A stretch of 64,000 bases of DNA from Rhinopomastus cyanomelas (lineage: Eukaryota; Chordata; Aves; Bucerotiformes; Rhinopomastidae): contig VXBP01003486.1 in assembly GCA_013400115.1 (NCBI GenBank), positions 434,001 through 498,000 of the forward strand, in the 5' to 3' direction. Each line of letters begins with the position of its first letter. Position 1 is the stretch's first letter. This document shows, piece after piece, positions 38,242-48,728 of the stretch. The notes under the pieces are model-generated. The model searched no databases, was not told the origin of the DNA, and worked only from the letters and a program-made list of their open reading frames with translations. A program made the translations under genes and the position numbers.

Positions 38242-39062
38242 GGAAAAGGTCTTTAACCACATATTTACTAGAGAAAGTGAGGTGAGTTGTCCCTGATAGG
38301 AAATGGCAGGTAGCAAGCTGGTGAGAACTCAGCATATCCATTGTATCTTGTCCCTGTATTTTCTGAGATGCCACAGGAGTACCTGTTGTGTTGAGAATAA
38401 CCCCAAAGAACTGACTGCTCTGGAGCAGATGCAGGCACACAGTTGTGTATACAAGTCTCAGTTTTAGGCTGGTGGTAGGTGTTCATACCAGCAGCCAAGA
38501 GAGAGGCTTATGCTCTTACATAACATCTGGACACACAAGTGCTAACCAGCCCAAACGTTTTGACCTGTTTGAACCTGAAAAAAGGCTCAATCTGGAATTA
38601 ATGGCCTAACTCTGGGTTTACTGAGTCATCAAACCACAGCCTGCACTCCAAAAGGTTTCATCTTTGCCTTGATGCTCTCAGACAGGTAGCTGGGATGAGG
38701 ACAGCCCTGAGAGGAGGAGGCTTACTGGCCCAGCCATGACAGCAGTCTAAGGAGGTGCTAGCAAACACCAGGGACATGAGAAAGAAGTGCAGGATGAAAG
38801 GGATACATTGCCCTGGGCAACCAGACCAACATAAACACGCAGAATGACTTGGCCACCTGTGATCTCACGGTAGCATGCCTGCCCTCTGCTGCCTTTGATC
38901 CTGCTGCTGAAGTACTGCCCAGGCTGTCCCAATGCAGCAGCTGGGTTCGGGAAGACTTTGAAGCTTAGACTACTGGAAGCCAAAAGAATACTCTTGAGGA
39001 GTATCAGCACAGCATCTGTCACTTCTTCCCCAGCACCTTCTGTTGGCCACAGTTAGACAGCA
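38242..39062. other. Non-coding spacer
   Basis: No exon or repeat recognised. Confidence 0.5.
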
Positions 39063-39145
39063 GATACACACACAGATACACAGATCACTAGAGGTTGGAA
39101 GGGACCTCCAGGGGTTATCGAGTCCAACCCGCAAATGCCCATCCA
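39063..39145 (-). mobile_element. CR1 3' tail, TGTGTSTC-tail type
   Basis: Antisense tail acacacacagatacacagat followed by cactagaggttggaagggac and cctccaggggttatcgagtc. The ac-rich start is the tail of this CR1 type. Confidence 0.88.
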
Positions 39146-39685
39146 GAAGGAGATGTAGTCTCGCTCACTCCAGCAGCCTCTGTGTTGTGCAGGCCAGAGC
39201 GATGTTTCAGGAAGGCCAGTGCACTCAGCCTGTCTTAGCTCTGAGTTGCTCACTCTTTCTCCTACTGCAAACAACTGTTTTTCCAGAAAGTGCTGCAATT
39301 ACAGATGTTTGTCATAAGATTCTGACTCTCCTTAGTGGCCCCCAAATGGCAGTTGTGCAGGAGGGCCTCTCTTTCCCCTTTGAGAGCTATTTGGTCTGTC
39401 CATGAATCACAAATGGACCACAAGTTGCCCTGTGTGAAACAATTATGTGGCAGAATCCAGCCTTTAACCTGCACCTCCATGATTTCTTTTCGTACCCGCT
39501 GAGATCTACCCTGGCATTTTCTGAGACTGTCGATACAGGGTGAAGGCATCATCAGCAAGAGGCTAGCCATGTCTAGAGGGCTTGTGGTGAGGGAAAGTTT
39601 ACTCAGTGACTCAAAAGGAAACGTCCTAAGTTGCGGAGATCTTTTGGTGATAAAGACGCTTCAGCTTATTCTCGTGATTTTCCTG
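39146..39685. other. Non-coding spacer
   Basis: No exon or repeat recognised. Confidence 0.4.
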
Positions 39686-39800
39686 TGGTCCCTTCTAACC
39701 CTGACTGACTCTGTGACTTGGTCTAGGTGATCCTGCTGTGGCAGGGGGATTGGACTGGATGATCTTTCGAGGTCCCTTCTATGATAATGATTCTATGATT
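39686..39800 (+). mobile_element. CR1 3' end with an extra upstream 3'-end-like segment
   Basis: gtggtcccttctaaccctga, ctgactctgtgacttggtct and aggtgatcctgctgtggcag, then gatctttcgaggtcccttct. Same double architecture as the copy at 7954; about 5 nt longer at its left. Confidence 0.88.
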
Positions 39801-40837
39801 AGATCCTTATGAAGCTCCCACACACCTGTGAATAACTGGATGTTTTGTGCTCTACAAACCAGCAAATGTTTATTAATTTAATTACACAGAAAACCCACTG
39901 AAGAGGACACTTAATCAAAGCCTTTATTACAGCATCTGTTTTCCTGAGTTTATTAAATGTCAGTCCTGTGTGACCTTTCATTTCTTCACAGATCACCTGA
40001 GGAGCAGAGAAGCTCAGGTATACTTCACAGAGCTGCTGCTGAGCAGTCTCATCCTGCAGAGAAACACATCACCACAGCCCTCGGTGATGAAGCCCATAGG
40101 ATTTTTCCTGGTGCCCAGTATTTCCCTGTGCCAGCAGGACTGCAGTAACTCATGGGCACTGGTTCAGCAGCCTGGTATTCTTCCAAGCCTGTCACTGCTC
40201 CTGAGAAACACTGCTGATTAGATGGGTCACGGATCACAACTCTGGGCAAGCAATTAGACAAGTCGTCAGGGCAAAGTGCTTTTGGCCACCCTGCACCCTG
40301 GGGAGTAGCCAGGGCCAGCTGCTCAAGCAGGAAGAGGAGTGCAGGAATGGGGACACAAGTGCAGTGTCCCCACTTGTCCCTGCCCTGGAACCCATCCCCC
40401 ACAGCCCGGACACAGGGCTGCTGTGGTGTCCCACATTTCTAAGCAATACTTGCGAAAGGTGTGACCACAGTACAATACAGCAAGTGGTTCTTCCTGGTGG
40501 TTTGAGGTTTGCTGCATCTATCGCCACGAGCAGCCCAACAACACAAAAAGCAAAAAGCAGGCAGAATTCCCTCCAGTAACGCACCAGCCACCAGAAAGCC
40601 ATATCCAGTTCACAGAATGCCTCATTCCCACAGAATCCTACTGTTACACAACCCACTGCAGCCTCTGGTAATTGCCTGTGAAAACAAAACTGCCGCAAGT
40701 TGTGTGTGAACTGGCTCCTGGGCATGGAGAAAAGATGCCCACGGGTACCACCAGTGGTCCCATCACAGCTTAGGAACACCTGGCTCTGAAATCCAGCTTC
40801 ACCATCAGGCCCGTGAGCAGTGGGGTGGGCAGAACTG
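39801..40837. other. Non-coding DNA containing the RING-like remnant
   Basis: Holds the minus-strand RING half-motif (40401-40469). The longest open frame of the window (232 codons, minus strand, 40234-40932) overlaps it in another frame and runs antisense into the CR1 at 40838. It shows no domain and is taken as chance. Confidence 0.5.
40323..40517 (-). pseudogene. RING-finger half-motif, probable decayed coding remnant
   Basis: On the minus strand, the frame starting at the ATG at 40517 (preceded directly by a TAG) reads LYCGHTFRKYC at 40472-40443 and then, ten residues after the last Cys, CPGC. Spacing is C-x-H-x2-[R]-x2-C-x10-C-x2-C (40469-40401), exactly that of ligands 3-8 of a C3HC4 RING finger, with the typical GHTF, CLE, W and CP residues in place. 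Ligand 5 is Arg (CGC) instead of Cys (TGC), a one-base change that should spoil zinc binding. Ligands 1-2 (CxxC) are not seen upstream. I take it as a relic of a RNF/TRIM-type gene or retrocopy; an exon with an upstream acceptor (GATGCAG| at about 40512) is less likely. The family member cannot be named. Confidence 0.4.
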
Positions 40838-41508
40838 GTGACTGGTGTGGGGCTTAGGGAAGAGCTGCTGGAGAGCTGCCTAGGACAAAACAACCTGGGG
40901 GTGTTGGTTGACAGCCAGCTGGACAGGAGCAAGAAGGGTGCTTCTTGGCCCAGGTGGCCAAGAAGGCAAACACATCCTGGCCTGCATCAGGATCAGTGTA
41001 ACCAGCAGGAGTAGGGAGGTGATCCTGCCCCTGTACTCTGCACTTGTGAGACTGCACCTTGTGTACTGGGTCCAGTTTTGGGCGCCTCAATGTAAGGACA
41101 TTGAGGGGCTGTTGCGGGGCCAGAGAAGGACAACGAGACTGCAGAGAGGTCTGGAAAACAGGCCCTAGGGAGAGCAGCTGAGGGAACTGGGGTTATTTAG
41201 TTTTGAGAGGAGGAGGCTTACAACTACCTAAGAAGAAGTTGTAGCAAGGCTGGTGCTAGTCTCTTCTCCCAAATTAATGATAGGACAAGGGGAAAAGGCC
41301 TCTGGTTGCATCAGGGAAGGTTTAGACTGGATCTTAGGAAGAAGTTCTTTACTGAAAGAGTGGTTGGGCACAGGAACGGGCTGCCCAGGCATCCCTGGAG
41401 GTGTTTAAAAACTGAGTAGCTAGAGCCCTTGAGGCCATGGTCGAGGGGTTAGGGAGCTGTTGGGATAAGGGCTGGACTTGGTGATCCTGGAGGTGCTTTC
41501 CAGCCACG
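40838..41508 (+). mobile_element. CR1 LINE, 0.67 kb, just upstream of the FAM241A promoter
   Basis: Sense copy from ORF2 (ggagagctgcctaggacaaa, gttgacagccagctggacag, VILPLYSALVRLHLVYWVQFW) through the 3' UTR (gggctggacttggtgatcct) to about 41508. Small deletions break the frame (for example gctgcccaggcatccctgga). Its 3' end lies about 490 nt from the FAM241A ATG. Confidence 0.96.
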
Positions 41509-41997
41509 AGTTTCACTGGACTCTCAGACCTATCTGCTGCGTTGGCTGTTGGGTTTCCCTCTTCCTCTTGTGTGCAGGCTCATTCTAACCAAGAGAAGTA
41601 GGTTTCACGCTTGGGTGAAGCAAGGCTGCGCTGTTCCCTCCGGAAGAGCAGCCGCTGGCACATCGCACCCTGCCCAGCGGGGCACCGCTCCCCACCGCAC
41701 ACCCCCTGGGCGTTAGCGCTAAGGATCACCCACAATCTCCCGGGTTTCATTAAACCTGAGGAAACGGGGCTGTCACAGGTGTTGCGAGGCTCGGGCTTTG
41801 CTTCGGTTTAACTTTGCCACGGCCAAAGAGGCTGCTAGAGGCGGGCCCGACAGCAGAAGCCTCCCCGCCCCGCGCCCCCCTCGCCCGCGGAGCCGCTGCC
41901 AGGGGCCGCCCCTCGCCGCCCGCACCCCGTGACGGCGCGGTCCCGCCCCGCCAGTCGGCAGCGGGGAGACGGCGGCCCCGCCGGGAGTGGAGCAGCC

Positions 41998-42114
41998 ATG
42001 GGCTCGGCACCGGAGCTGCTGCCGCCGCCAGCATCGGCCCCGCCGCGGCCCCGGGACTGCGACCGGGAGGCGGGGACGGCCCCCGCCCGGCACCGGCGGT
42101 GCCCGGAGGAGCAG
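41998..42114 (+). CDS. FAM241A: FAM241A exon 1, coding part (residues 1-39)
   Basis: This exon encodes the N-terminal 39 residues of the FAM241A (C4orf32) orthologue. The ATG is the first one in the CpG island and has a strong context (G at -3, G at +4). The frame stays open upstream, but only through non-ATG codons. The peptide starts MGSAPELLPPPASAPP and is rich in Pro, Ala and Arg, with no signal peptide, so it is probably a disordered cytosolic tail. The exon ends exactly on a codon (phase 0) at GCAG|GTGGGT, a good donor. Joined to 51456-51701 it gives a 120-residue protein, a little shorter than the human one (about 132 aa by recall); the difference lies in this poorly conserved part. 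The exon is assigned by its splice-compatible junction with the unmistakable exon 2 and by its position in the promoter island, not by its own similarity. Confidence 0.85.
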
Positions 42115-42129
42115 GTGGGTGTCGGCGGC

Positions 42130-42155
42130 GGGATGGGGGGTTCTGGCGGGGCGGG
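42130..42155 (+). other. G-quadruplex-capable tract beside the exon 1 donor
   Basis: Four G-runs (GGG, GGGGGG, GGGG, GGG) separated by loops of 2, 7 and 1 nt on the coding strand. The tract begins 15 nt downstream of the FAM241A exon 1 donor GT and meets the usual G3+N1-7 pattern. It would be present in the nascent RNA as well as in the DNA. Confidence 0.6.
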
Positions 42156-43937
42156 ACACTGGGGTTCGGCGAGAAAGGGGCGTCCCTGGGGCTGCCCGTC
42201 ACCGCCTTTGGATTCCTACTCCGTGGTGGCAGCAAGGCTGTAGCGGAGCTTATACACCCCCGCGGGTCTGCCCCCCGCCCCGTGTGGCTGCCGCCCGCCG
42301 AGCCCCGGGACCCCCAGGGCCGCGGAGGAGGGAAGGTGGTCCCCTGGCAGCACCCACGTGTGAACTGGGAGTCACTGGGGCGCGCTTGCCATCGCCAGCA
42401 GGTCAGCGCAGCCTGTCTTCGAAAGACTTAAGGTTTGTTTGCTGAAGTGTTTGATGATTTTAATCGCCCTCTTGCTTACGAAATTTAACTGGAGGGAAAT
42501 GCCAGCTGGCTTTCTGTAAGTTCCCCCGGGGTGAGCGTTTGTAGGGCCCGGGGGTGGCAGTGGGATCGCTGAGGAAGCGAGAGCAGCAGCGGGTTTCCCC
42601 ATTGTTGGCAGTAAAATGGCTCTCCGCAGGCTTTGTTTTGCAGGGAGCCTTGTCCCGGGGCTGGGGCAAAGGCAGTGCCCTTAATGCACCGACATGGATG
42701 TTCCAGCTAAAGAAGAAAAGAAGACATCCTTTTTCATACCCAGGGCTCGGGTGTAACGATGCTCTCTGAATGCCTTGAGCAGATAAGTTAGATGTCTGCG
42801 CCAGCACCGATAATTGGAGCTGCTGGAGCACAGCCCAGAGGCATTTCAGACAGTTGGGTTTCATACGTTAATAATTTCTGTTGGAAATTCATACATGAGG
42901 TTGGCGACCCCACTAAACCAAAGGCAAGCCCTTACACAGCCAGGAGGGCTTAATGTTTGAAAGGGTCTGGTGGTACTTGCCTGGCTTTACAACTGGAACC
43001 AGGCCACTTCTGAAAGATGCTAGGACTTGAGAATTCTCTTGGTGGCTGTTTATGGACATCTTCCTTGGTCCTCTCTCTAGAAAAGTGGGGCAGAGCAGGG
43101 TACACACTGAATGCAGGCTAAGGCTGGATGGGCCAAGAGAAGCACCGCATTTCCCTTGCTGTGTCCACCAGCCTTTCAGGAGGGTCTTACAGGAGAAGAG
43201 TAGGAAGTATTTGCTGGTTCTGGTTGCTGTCTGCTATGAAAAGAGGTTAAAAAGTTCCAGCAGACCATTTTGGTTTTACTGCTGTTAAATGCTTTGTTAC
43301 CCTTTGCTAAGGAGGGCTCTCCCTGCAGGTTACCAACACCTCTCTTGATGACTAGGAGTGTTTTGATGTGGTTTGAGGGGATGGTGCTCCCTTAAGAACC
43401 TCTCCCGACTGTTGCCTAAGCCTGTTGGAAAAAAATACACTGGTAGAGGTACTGCTAGGGTGGAACTCTCTTCTCTCAGGCACTGATAGTGATTGTGGCC
43501 CTTTTGACAGGTTGGGGTGCAGTGTTAGGATGCAAGGCAGAAGTTTTAAATAGGCCACGAGGAAGAAAGAGAAAATCCTTCCTCTTTACCGGAAATGTAT
43601 AATAGCATAGCATGGAGCACTTATTCTGCACACTGAGGTGCCAGCACCTGGAGTATCCATTTCCTTTTTCCTTTCCCATTTTCTCCAAAACAAACTCCAG
43701 TTTGTGTAAGGTTGGACCTAGTCATGAACTGCTAAAATAATACCTTCCTGACGAGTAAGACCTAAAGAATAAAGGATACACCCTTTAATATGTTAATTAT
43801 TTTAAAGAGAGTGCTCTGTGGGAAATAAACTGAATGTCAAACCCTCTACCTTTAACTTTTGCATTGAAGCTGGATGAAGTTACTGGCAGGTAGATTTCTA
43901 ACGGAGCAGAAGGCTGTGTTATTAAATGTTATCCATA

Positions 43938-44016
43938 GGCTTTGGAATTCATTACTGCAGGAGACCGTGGAATTGCCTGCTTCAGTGATTAGATTTAAAA
44001 GCCAGACTGGGTGATG
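43938..44016 (+). mobile_element. Possible ancient L3/CR1-like LINE relic
   Basis: tttggaattcattactgcag, gagaccgtggaattgcctgc and tagatttaaaagccagactg resemble the WN-L-ET-VE end of old vertebrate L3/CR1 ORF2 (translated: LWNSLLQETVELPASVIRFK). Far more diverged than the other copies; the similarity is judged by eye only. Confidence 0.4.
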
Positions 44017-44764
44017 ATGTGATTAATACCCTTTGTAAGTTTGCATACACTGATGAGAATAAGTACAGTCGCTTTAGTCTTCAGAGCACTGCAGAACCTG
44101 GCTAGTTTCCTCACATCTGTATTGCATGACTGGTGTTCACTAGTGCTGTGTGAAGGCAGCGAAAGATCCCATTGCTCCTGAAACCACGGCAGTAGGTTGC
44201 TGCTTCACCCTGCAGGTTTTTTATTGGGAATGATTAGGATGTTCAATGTCACAAGAGTTAAGGAGCTCAGATCTCCTTCCCTAACCCATTTTCTAAAATA
44301 GGTTATTAGCCTTTGTCAGCTTACTGCAGTCAAAATTTCATCAACACCTAGCAATTAAACCACAAAGTAAGAATAGAGCAGTGACATGTATGTGAGGGTG
44401 TGGTAATAAAAGGTGCGGGAGAAGTCCCGCATTACAACAGGACGTGAGGTGGCATTAGGAGGAGATACACCAGCAGGCCATCTGTAGAGGTTCTGAAGCC
44501 AGCCTGTGTTAGTTACAGCAGAGTTCCTGAAAGCTGTGGCATGGTGGCTCTCCACTGTATGGAAAATTGGCTTTCTGGGCAGTTATGGGGTTTCATCTCT
44601 CTTAATCAAAGTTGAAGGAAACAGCAAAATTCCTGGCTGCTTCAGTGAGGCCAGGATGTCCGATTCACACTGGTTTAGGATACAGAGAATCCAAAGTGCT
44701 GTCCAACAGCACTGCCAGAAGCACTTCTCCTAGGGAATTCCTTATCAGGGGATTAGGAATTGGC

Positions 44765-45095
44765 TGGAGGATTGCACTCAAAGAGTTGGGATCAACAGCT
44801 CAATGTCCAAGTGGAGACTGAGTGGTGTTCCTTTGGGGCCTGGTTGGGATCCAGAGCTCTTTAACATCTTTGTTGGTGACATGGACGGTGGCACTGAGTG
44901 CACCCTCAGCAAGTCTGCTGAGGACACCAAGCTGTGTAGTGGGGTTGACACGTTGGAGGGAAGGGAGGCCATCCGACGGACCCTGACAGGTTTGAGGATG
45001 GAGCTCATACAACCTGCATGAGGTTCAACAGCCCAAGTGCAGGGTCCTGTGTCTGGGTTGAAGCAATCCCAAGCACAAATACTTGGCTAGATGTT
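44765..45095 (+). mobile_element. CR1 LINE reverse-transcriptase fragment in FAM241A intron 1
   Basis: Sense ORF2 encoding NIFVGDMDGGTECTLSKSAE and then DTKLCSGVDTLEG, which covers the YADD-like catalytic box of CR1 reverse transcriptase (usually FADDTKL), here changed to SAEDTKL. Neither the 5' part nor the 3' end is present. Non-functional. Confidence 0.93.
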
Positions 45096-46154
45096 GAATA
45101 AACTTGTACATGGGGAAGCTGTGGTGCCCAAGGCTGGAAACCTGCTTCTGACTTACTCCACACTCGCATCATCTAAAACTTGTAGGTTGTTGGGATTTCT
45201 TTCTGAGTGAAAATAGTAATACCTGACAAGGAGGGCTTAATCCCAAATTTGTGCTCACTCTGCAAATAACTCTGCTTCAGAGGTTCAGAGCTGCACACTA
45301 ATGTGTGACGATAACGTTCTAAAAAGCATTAGCAGGTTTTCTGGGGCTTGACAGCGTTTGAAGGAAAAAAACCCCAATCACTGAGACATTCCTGTAGCAG
45401 CTGCAGTAGCTAGCAGGGCATAGTCTGCCTTTTCTGAGAGGAAAAAATGGGCTGGAGATCGAAGCAAATAGGAAAATTGTTCCCTTAAAAGGCAGAACTA
45501 ACAACTGCTGCTTTTCAGTGCATTGGTGCGACGCTGACAGTTGTGAGCCTTGAACTGGGTGAAGCTCACCAGTTGTAGTGGGGTAACCTTGATAAACAAA
45601 ATCCTAAGGAAATGGAGTGTTGCAGGTGTCAGAAAAAGGTGGGTTAGAAGTGGCTTCTGATCAGGTCTCTGTGGACAATGGCAGAGTGGATGGGACCTGA
45701 GGAGGGTACACAGCAGTCGCAAGTGAGGGAGAGAGGCAGGTCTGAACACAGGGGCAGGCAGGTTGGATCCTCTTGTGCAGGCTTCTTGTCAGGGAGTTTC
45801 TCATCTGGTGCCACTTCTAATGGGGAAATTACTCCTGAAATGCTGGCACTCAAACAGAGTTTATCAGAGAAGCTTCTGTTGCTCTCGAGGCCTTATCTGC
45901 TGTACACAGGTACAGGTTTGATATCTGGAAAAGCTGTTTCAACTCCTTAACACAAAGCAGCTCCTGGGATGTCAAAGTTTGTTCAGCAACTGTTGATCCT
46001 AAATGTGAGTTGCCATAAAAGCTGTGTAATGGGGACCCAGTGTGGTTGCTTTTCTTATGTTGTTGCTTGTTTCTATAGAAACATTGTGTTCCTATTTTAT
46101 AAATGGTGTCTAGATCCTTACTGCGAAATGAATGTTAACTCAGTCTTTGCTTCA

Positions 46155-46720
46155 CGATCGCAGAACATTAGGGATTGGAAGGGACCTTGAAAGATCATCC
46201 AGTCCAGCCCCCCCCCCCGCCCCGCCCCAGCAGGACCCCCTAGATCAAGTCACACAGGAACATATCCAGGCAGGTTTTAAACATCTCCAGAGAAGGAGAC
46301 TCCACAACACCCCTGGGCAGCCCCTTCCAGTGCTCTGTCACCCTCACTGGGAAGAAGTTCCTTCTCATATTTGTGTAGAACCTCCTCGGTTCCAACTCAC
46401 ATTCATTGCCCCTTGTCCTGTCACTAGACGCCACTGAGCAGAGCCTGGCTCCATCCTCCTGACACCCACCCTTTCCATATTTATCAACAATAATGGGGTC
46501 ACCCTTCAGTCTCCTTTTTTCCGAGCTCAAGAGACCCAGCTCCCTCAGCCTTTCCTCATCAGGGAGATGTTGTAATCCCTTCATCATCTTTGTGCTTTTG
46601 CATTGGACACTCTCAAGCAGTTCTGTGTCCTTCTGGAACCGAGGGTCCCAGAACTGGACACAGTATTCCAGATGTGGCCTCACCAGGGCGGAGTGGAGGG
46701 GGAGGAGAACCTCTTGATCT
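46155..46720 (-). mobile_element. Young CR1 LINE with unbroken ORF2 C-terminus, antisense in intron 1
   Basis: The minus strand from 46683 to 46240 is one open frame of 147 codons running RPHLEYCVQFWDPRFQKD, KRRLKGDPIIVDKYGKG, RTRGNECELEPRRFYTNM and WKGLPRGVVESPSLEMFK to the normal ORF2 stop, then the 3' UTR. It lacks disabling changes over this stretch, unlike other copies, so it is among the youngest. A C11 run with further C4 runs (46208-46228) replaces the usual aatccccctgccac. Confidence 0.97.
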
Positions 46721-47808
46721 TCCTTTTGTCTCTGGTAGCCATCCTAAAGTACTTTTTGGTATTAGGAATTTTTGTAGGGTTTTTTTGTTCTCTCTAGAGG
46801 AGCAAACTAAACTTACCTGTTCCCTCTGTCTTGTTCTTACGTTTTATGGGTTTTTATGCATGGGGGGTTTTTTTCTTAATTTCCTAATAGATTCATCTTA
46901 TCATATTTAAATATCAGATTAAAATTAGCCTAGAGAAGTGAACCAGAGTGAGGCTTTATCTTCAGACAGTTGGCATTAACTCTGGTGTGTTAATAGTCTG
47001 TTGGCCGAGTACCAAGACATTTTTACTGCGTACACTTCCAAGGTCACGTATTAATCATTAGGTTCATGCTAGCAAAGGATGTCAGGGGGTACTATTCTCT
47101 TCCTGCTCCACTTGAAGAGGAAGAAAATCGGAAACATTTCCAATCCAATTATTTGCCCTTCTCAGGTAAATTTAACTTTCTCCTAATTAAACATAAGAAA
47201 TCATTTTTGAGCCTGAGAAAGCAGAGTGAAATCCTCGTCACGCACCAGGCGTTACGAGTACCCAAACTGCCTGGTTTGGGTGTGTGGAGGAGTGGGAGGG
47301 AGGGAACCTGTGTTCAGCCACCCTGAGAGTCGTGGGTTTTCGTGCTGGTGCCCTGTGATGGAGTGAGGCTGTGGCTCCGAGGAGGAGGCAGCCACTGAAC
47401 TTGTCATTCACTGCAGATCTCCAAAGCCTGCCCATGGCAGTGTGCTGGGCAGTGTGGTGCTTGAGTAAGTCATTCCTCCCAGACTTACGTAGCTGGCTAC
47501 TAAATCAAATATCTGTAGCCAGAATGTGTCCCTGTCTGCACCCAACAGAAGCTGATCTGTTGTTTTGAGAGGAAGAGAACTTCTGTTTTCTTCCATCTGA
47601 TCTCTATCATCTGCTCACTTTCTTATATTTGTTCTGTAAGATAGAGCTTGAAGTATTTTCACTTGTAGGTTGCATCCTCTAAAAAGAGGTGATTTTGTGA
47701 AGCTCTAGCATTGATGTTCTAGCTTTCCACAATAAGGGACTGTTTTTCTGTGAGTAAGCATGTTCCTTCAGTCACATCTCAGTCCCTTCTTGGTCATTTA
47801 AGTGTCTT

Positions 47809-47851
47809 AGAATCACAGAATTACTGAGGCTGGAAAAGACCTCTGAGATCC
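47809..47851 (-). mobile_element. Minimal CR1 tail in FAM241A intron 1
   Basis: agaatcacagaattactgag, then gctggaaaagacctctgaga. About 43 nt only. Confidence 0.8.
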
Positions 47852-48279
47852 ACAGGCTTCAGCTGTCCAGCAGATCACCTGCTGCTTGGAGTAAAAATAC
47901 CCATGGCTGGAGTAAAATAGTCAGTGAGCAGTTAACTACCACACAGGAACCTTTTTACTTGGAGAAAAGGGAAGTGTGAGGCTGGGTATGTGACTGTAAC
48001 ATCCCTACACTTAATTCACTTGATTTAATGTCTCATTTAGATGTCATTAAAGATGTGTTTGCTGCTAAACCTGAAGAATTGCCTTCTTTTCTGTCTGATG
48101 TGGAAATAATTGTCTTAAATATGCTGTCTAGCTCTTTTTCTTTCTTTTACAACTGTAACTGTGACCAGTTGTGATCTGAGATGTGTTATAGACAACATGG
48201 AGCTGCTGCTGCTTCCCAGTGTTAGAGAAGACTGCTGTGAATTCCTTTCTGCTACTCCACGCTGTTCTCAGGTCAAGGT

Positions 48280-48728
48280 GTTGGGTCCAAAGAAGGGCAC
48301 TGAAGCTGAGGAAGGGCCTCAAGGGCAGCCAGTGAAGCTGCTCTGATGTGGAGGAAGTAGCACTAGTCTGGAGAAAAGGAGGTTGAGAGGAGACCTTATT
48401 GCTGTCTACCACTATCTGAAGGGCAGGGTGTAGAGAGGTGGGGGTTGGTGTCTTCTCAAAAGGAACAAGGCAAGAGGAAATAGCTTCAAATTGCACCAGG
48501 GGAAGTTTAGATTAGTAAAAACTTTTTTACTGACAGCATTATCAGGCCTTTGAACAGGCTGCCCAGGAAGGCAGTCGAATCTCTATCCCTGAATGTGTTT
48601 CAGAGTCATTTCAAAGACCTGGAGCTCAGGGATAAGGTTTAATCGTGGCCTTGGGACAGTTGGGGTAGTGGCTGGACTCTGGTCTTGAAGGTCTTTTCAA
48701 AGACCTAAACAAAATGATTCTGTGATTT
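48280..48728 (+). mobile_element. Diverged CR1 LINE in FAM241A intron 1
   Basis: Sense ORF2 end (agtctggagaaaaggaggtt, gagaggagaccttattgctg) and 3' UTR with tail atgattctgtgattt. Highly diverged, hence older. Confidence 0.9.

Larger units (their letters stand above)
41620..42420 (+). promoter_or_regulatory. FAM241A: CpG-island promoter of FAM241A
   Basis: A sharply bounded block of very high G+C and dense CpG around exon 1, in a window that is otherwise A+T-rich. GC boxes of the CCCCGCCCC type lie at about 41863-41872 and 41942-41951, with further CCGCCC sites between. A TGACG half-site lies near 41930. No TATA box is apparent, as expected for a broadly expressed gene. The start site cannot be fixed from sequence; it should lie a few tens to a few hundred bases upstream of the ATG at 41998. 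A long CR1 copy ends about 110 bp to the left of the island. Confidence 0.85.

Noticed and set aside
40234..40932. Longest open frame in the window (232 codons, minus strand)
   Set aside because: It overlaps the RING-like remnant in a different frame and runs antisense into a CR1 copy. The peptide shows no domain and starts in repeat-derived sequence.
41750..42235. 161-codon antisense frame across FAM241A exon 1
   Set aside because: It is a shadow of the G+C-rich CpG island, which lacks stop codons by composition; the product is low-complexity Pro/Ala/Arg/Gly.
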